A stretch of 57,390 bases of DNA from Bacillus sp. P14.5 (GTDB lineage Bacteria; Bacillota; Bacilli; Bacillales; Bacillaceae_B): assembly GCF_003316765.1 (NCBI RefSeq), contig NZ_NIJF01000065.1, forward strand, positions 1 to 57,390, given 5' to 3'. This document shows, piece by piece, positions 54,148 through 57,390 of the stretch; the first letter of the stretch is position 1; each line of letters starts with the position of its first letter. A model generated the notes under the pieces. It saw only the letters and a list, made by a program, of their open reading frames with translations. It was not told where the DNA came from and did not search any database. The position numbers and the translations under genes were made by a program.

Positions 54148-54396
54148 CTAAATCTCCTTGAATTTTATGACCCTTGTTTCATCATGTCGGCACTCTCCTG
54201 AAAACAGATGTACACATTCATCCGACCTGGAACTATCCGGGATTCCATCCGCCAGTTTGATTTCATCGATATCCATATAAGCGCTATAATCATCGAAGAA
54301 ATCATATACCCTTCCCCTGTCCGTCAGCTTAGAACCACATTTTGAACAATCAATCTCCATACGGGTCACTCCATTGCATAATGCACATACCTTCAT
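54148..54396 (-). CDS. small Cys-rich zinc-ribbon-like protein
   Basis: 82 residues from ATG 54396 (GGTGAT upstream; GTG 54405 is in frame). Two CxxC knuckles, CALC and CSKC, lie 13 residues apart near the N-terminus, typical of a zinc ribbon; the rest is acidic (DFFDDYSAYMDIDEIK) with two further Cys near the end. Similar proteins are common in Bacillaceae, but I do not know a function. Located between msmX and the SASP gene, opposite strand. Confidence 0.68.
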   Translation of the reverse strand: MKVCALCNGVTRMEIDCSKCGSKLTDRGRVYDFFDDYSAYMDIDEIKLADGIPDSSRSDECVHLFSGECRHDETRVIKFKEI

Positions 54397-54507
54397 TATT
54401 ATCACCGTTTTTCCGCAGAATTCATTCCTTAATATCCTTTGTTTATCCTTATGAATTATGTGATAATCATCTCTATCTTTTTAGGAATAAATTCCCTCTG
54501 ACAATCT

Positions 54508-54537
54508 GGTATATATTCTTTTAAAAGTTCCATAATA
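54508..54537 (+). promoter_or_regulatory. predicted sigma-G/sigma-F promoter of the SASP gene
   Basis: GGTATA (54508-54513), 17-bp spacer, CATAATA (54531-54537), matching the forespore pattern TGMATA / CATAMTA. The implied start near 54545 leaves a 124-nt leader, longer than usual for ssp genes, that contains the cloverleaf at 54576-54642. Confidence 0.6.
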
Positions 54538-54575
54538 CAGAGTAACAGCAGCAAAAAAACATTCAACCACATTGA

Positions 54576-54642
54576 TGGGTCATCCAAATGAGATGGCCGC
54601 AGAAACTTTGCGGGACTGGTGCAAGTCCAGTTGACCCAACCA
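54576..54642 (+). ncRNA. 67-nt tRNA-like cloverleaf in the SASP leader
   Basis: Arms, all perfectly paired: acceptor-like TGGGTCA/TGACCCA (54576-54582 / 54632-54638); D-like CCA/TGG with a 7-nt loop (54584-54596; CATC/GATG is an alternative); anticodon-like CCGCA/TGCGG with loop GAAACTT (54597-54613); T-like ACTGG/CCAGT with loop TGCAAGT (54615-54631). The 3' end is ACCA. Connecting nucleotides are too few, the D-loop lacks GG and U33 is missing, so it is not a working tRNA. Probably a structured leader or tRNA-derived element. Confidence 0.6.
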
Positions 54643-54668
54643 TAAAAACAACAAGGAGATGACAAAAC

Positions 54669-54890
54669 ATGCAAAACCAACAACAATCACGCAGCAATAA
54701 CTCTAACCAACTAGTGGCTCCAGGAGCTCAACAAGCTATCGACCAAATGAAATTAGAAATCGCTTCTGAATTTGGTGTACAACTTGGTGCTGACACTACT
54801 GCACGTGCCAACGGTTCTGTAGGTGGAGAAATCACTAAGCGTCTTGTACAAATGGCAGAACAGCAAATCAGCGGTTCTCTACAACGTTAA
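54669..54890 (+). CDS. sspB: alpha/beta-type small acid-soluble spore protein
   Basis: 73 residues. Both SASP signatures are present: [22 protein letters not shown], which includes the germination-protease cleavage site between E and F(G/A)V, and [18 protein letters not shown]. Gln/Asn-rich N-terminus. It coats and protects DNA in the forespore and supplies amino acids on germination. The symbol is by synteny with B. subtilis sspB; several near-identical paralogues usually exist. ATG after AGGAGATG. Terminator follows. Confidence 0.9.
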   Translation: MQNQQQSRSNNSNQLVAPGAQQAIDQMKLEIASEFGVQLGADTTARANGSVGGEITKRLVQMAEQQISGSLQR

Positions 54891-54913
54891 TCTAACTTAA
54901 TATTAATATGGCT

Positions 54914-54948
54914 GCAGCCCCCGACTTTAAGTCAGGGGCTGCTATTTT
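54914..54948 (+). terminator. terminator of the SASP gene
   Basis: GCAGCCCC-GAC and GTC-GGGGCTGC arms (one bulge), followed by TATTTTTA. Confidence 0.9.
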
Positions 54949-55098
54949 TATATCGTCGTTTTCGTGGTGAAAGCAGATAGTTTCCGCTTAAGTCCGGACT
55001 CTTCCTCATTTCTCAATCCTGAATATAGAGAACGGCAAGCCTTTAACTGTCTTATTCATCTCCTCTATACCATTCTCGTTTACTGAACCGATAACAAA

Positions 55099-56478
55099 TT
55101 ACTTTTTCAAATTCACCATTTTAGCAGGATCGATCCAATCGTCGTATTGCTCTTCCGTCAGGTGCCCAGATCTTACGGCTGCTTCTTTGAGGGTAAGTCC
55201 TTCTTTATGAGCCGTTTTGGCAATCTCAGCTGCTTTCTCGTAGCCTATATATGGGTTGAGGGCCGTGACCAGCATGAGTGACCTGTTGACGAACTCCTCA
55301 ATCACTTCATGGTTCGGTTCGATTCCTTGAGCACAATTTTCATCAAATGACTTAATTCCGTCTGCCAAAAGCCTTGTTGACTGGAGAAGATTATGAATGA
55401 TGACCGGTTTGAATACATTCAATTCAAAATTCCCCTGGCTGGCAGAAAATCCAATGACAGCATCATTGCCAAATACCTGAGCTGATACCATTGTCAGCGC
55501 TTCACTCTGTGTAGGATTCACTTTACCCGGCATAATCGAACTTCCCGGTTCATTCGCTGGAATGGTAATCTCCCCGATTCCGCTTCTTGGTCCGCTTGCC
55601 AGCCAGCGCACATCGTTGGCGATCTTCATTACATCCGCAGCCAGCGCTTTCAAAGCACCATGAACATGAACAATTTCATCATGTGAAGTCAATGCATGAA
55701 ACTTATTGTCCGAAGAAACGAATGCGTAACCCGTTTGCTTTTCCAACTGCCCGGCTACCATATCACCGAATTTCGGATCGGCATTGATCCCGGTACCAAC
55801 GGCAGTTCCGCCAATGGCTAAATTCAACAGATGTTTGCTGCTTTCATCCACCATTTTTAGTGACCTTTCAATCATTGTCCTCCAGCCACTGATTTCCTGT
55901 CCAAGGGTCAATGGTGTAGCATCCTGCAAGTGAGTCCGTCCTATTTTGATGATGTCCATGAATTTCTTCTCTTTTTCATTCAAAGTATCATGAAATTGCT
56001 GCAGCACGGGCTTGAGATTTTCATGAATTTCTTTATACGCCGCAATATGCATGGCAGTTGGAAATGTGTCATTTGAACTTTGTGACATATTCACATCATC
56101 ATTCGGATGGACCTTCTCATCACTTTCTATCATCTGATTGGCTCTGTATGCGGTTACTTCGTTTACATTCATATTGGATTGAGTGCCGCTGCCGGTCTGC
56201 CAAACGACCAATGGAAAATGTTCATCCAGCATGCCTGAAATAATTTCATCGCACGCCTTGACGATTGCATCCTTCTTGGTATCAGAAAGCTTTCCCAGCT
56301 CATTATTGACAATGGCAGCCGCCTTTTTCAACTGCGCAAACCCATATGTAACCTCCAGAGGCATTCTTTCATGGCTGATCTTGAAGTTTTGCCTGCTTCT
56401 CTGAGTCTGAGCTCCCCAAAACTTATCAGCAGGAACCTCAATTTCTCCAATCGTATCACGTTCTGTTCTATATTCCAT
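55099..56478 (-). CDS. fumC: class II fumarase FumC (CitG)
   Basis: 459 residues, normal length. Converts fumarate to malate in the TCA cycle. The superfamily signature [15 protein letters not shown] carries the catalytic Ser loop; [14 protein letters not shown] and the [19 protein letters not shown] region bind substrate, and the catalytic His is in [20 protein letters not shown] after TAAGGAGGAG. Monocistronic; the 3' side has no obvious T-tailed hairpin. The family II array begins about 200 bp upstream of it. Confidence 0.96.
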   Translation of the reverse strand: MEYRTERDTIGEIEVPADKFWGAQTQRSRQNFKISHERMPLEVTYGFAQLKKAAAIVNNELGKLSDTKKDAIVKACDEIISGMLDEHFPLVVWQTGSGTQSNMNVNEVTAYRANQMIESDEKVHPNDDVNMSQSSNDTFPTAMHIAAYKEIHENLKPVLQQFHDTLNEKEKKFMDIIKIGRTHLQDATPLTLGQEISGWRTMIERSLKMVDESSKHLLNLAIGGTAVGTGINADPKFGDMVAGQLEKQTGYAFVSSDNKFHALTSHDEIVHVHGALKALAADVMKIANDVRWLASGPRSGIGEITIPANEPGSSIMPGKVNPTQSEALTMVSAQVFGNDAVIGFSASQGNFELNVFKPVIIHNLLQSTRLLADGIKSFDENCAQGIEPNHEVIEEFVNRSLMLVTALNPYIGYEKAAEIAKTAHKEGLTLKEAAVRSGHLTEEQYDDWIDPAKMVNLKK

Positions 56479-56681
56479 TCCGACTCCTCCTTAAAAAACG
56501 TTCTCTCTTCTATTTTTCCACTAAGAATTAAGAAATAACATCATTGGCAAAATAATGTAGAAAAAATCTTCTATATTAAGGCTATGTAGGATAGAGCGCT
56601 CACAATACTTTGTTTTTGTGCTGGCTTTTCATGCAGGTCATTGCCGGAGTTGATGAGGAACCAGGTTTGATTCTGCTCGTG

Positions 56682-57390
56682 GTGCTTGCTCGGGGATATC
56701 TACTTCATCTTTTGCGGAATCACGTATCCACGATGCTGGCAAGGTGTCTCTTATGTATCTTTTGCGGGAGCGTGTACCCATGACGCTGGAGTGGGGCATC
56801 TTCTTTGTCTTTTGTCTGGTTCATATACCCAAGGCGCTGGCTTGGATACATCTTCTTCTCCTTCCGACCTCAGTCATGTACCCAAGGGGCTTGCTTGGAT
56901 ACATCTTCTTCACCTTCCGACCCCCATCATGTACCCTAGACGCTTGCTTGGATACATCTTCTTCTCCTTCCGACCACAATCATGTACCCAAGATGCATGA
57001 TTGGATACACCTTCTCCACCTTCCGACCTCCATCATGTAGCCAAGGGGCTTGCTTGGATACATCTTCTTCACCTTCCGACCCCCATCATGTACCCTAGAC
57101 GCTTGCTTGGATACATCTTCTTCTCCTTCCCACTACAATCATGTACCCAAGGTGCTTGCTTGGATACATCTTCTTCTCCTTGCCACCACCATCATGTACC
57201 CAAGGCGCTGGCTTGGATACATCTTCTTCTCCTTGCCACTACAATCGTGTACCCGAAGGCGCTGGCTTGGATACATCTTCTTCACCTTCCGACCTCCATC
57301 ATGTACCCTAGACGCTTGCTTGGATACATCTTCTTCTCCTTCCAACCAACATCATGTACCCAAGGGGCTGACTTGGATACATCTTCTTCA
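56682..57390. repeat. family II tandem array, second locus: about fourteen 53-bp units, cut by the window end
   Basis: CTTGGATACAT-type arms at 56841, 56894, 56947, 57000, 57053, 57106, 57159, 57212, 57266, 57319 and 57372, with three degenerate units before (56682, 56735, 56788). All steps are 53 bp except one of 54. The partner arm ATGTACCCAAG closes each unit. Same family as 30038-30412. Open frames on both strands here are repeat artefacts. 56479-56681 shows no gene. Confidence 0.95.

Noticed and set aside
54576..54642. A functional tRNA gene
   Set aside because: No U33, D-loop without GG, T-loop TGCAAGT, one-base variable region; only the fold is tRNA-like.
54597..54642. A cobalamin riboswitch, suggested by GGTGCAAGTCC
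   Set aside because: The conserved B12-box and the GCCACTG core are missing and the downstream gene is an SASP.
536..57390. The 52-53 bp arrays as CRISPR arrays
   Set aside because: The whole unit is conserved; there are no unique spacers and no cas genes, and several families share the period.

Overview
The window looks like a chromosomal segment of a spore-forming Bacillaceae bacterium (Bacillus sensu lato, not B. subtilis itself). Gene order closely follows the B. subtilis yhe-yha-hem-yhf neighbourhood: fumC, sspB-like, yheE, yheD/yheC, yheB, yheA, yhaX, hemZ, yhaR, yhaQ, yhaP, yhaO, yhaN, yhaM, yhaL, prsA, sscA-like, yhaJ, yhaI, hpr, yhaH, trpP, hit, ecsABC, yhaA, yhfA, hmoB and hemEHY. 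Shine-Dalgarno sites are strong, GTG and TTG starts are common, and spore genes are present. I saw no rRNA, no functional tRNA, no CRISPR array and no prophage. Gene names rest on remembered family similarity and synteny, not on a search.

Layout. 1-5.6 kb: hemE-hemH-hemY (minus strand, with its terminator) and a divergent heme monooxygenase gene, hmoB. 5.6-8.2 kb: a LiaFSR/VraTSR-type envelope-stress operon. 8.5-12 kb: a YhfA-like transporter, a PAP2 phosphatase and the YhaA-like amidohydrolase. 12-16 kb: ecsABC and the divergent hit. 16.2-20 kb: trpP under a predicted TRAP site, yhaH, hpr (scoC), yhaI, yhaJ and small genes. 20-22.8 kb: repeats, three SscA/YjcZ micropeptide genes, prsA and yhaL. 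22.9-29.7 kb: yhaM, an MFS exporter and the SbcCD-like pair yhaN-yhaO. 30-38 kb: an FAD protein, yhaPQ, yhzC, yhaR and an acyl-CoA synthetase. 38-45 kb: hemZ, an IS256-type element, yhaX, yheA and yheB. 45.4-50.4 kb: four tandem, translationally coupled YheC/YheD ATP-grasp genes. 50.4-57.4 kb: a ferritin-like gene, yheE, yxkF-msmX, an SASP gene with a cloverleaf-forming leader, and fumC.

Three things stand out. First, seven intergenic arrays of tandem repeats belong to four unrelated sequence families (GCATCGA, TTGGATACAT, GGCCCGTA and AAGCGGAA types). Nearly all units have the same 52-53 bp period and carry a pair of inverted arms. Second, five longer genes (liaF, ecsC, trpP, yhaN and the transposase) and possibly one short gene look frameshifted. 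Most of the breaks are explained by one missing base in an A/T homopolymer, which points to sequencing or assembly error rather than gene decay. Third, there are specific RNA and DNA elements: a perfect 5-nt-period TRAP-like site overlapping the trpP ribosome-binding site, a 67-nt tRNA-like fold between a sigma-G-type promoter and the SASP gene, and a roughly 190-bp MITE-like element in two inverted copies, one directly upstream of the yheC/D operon.
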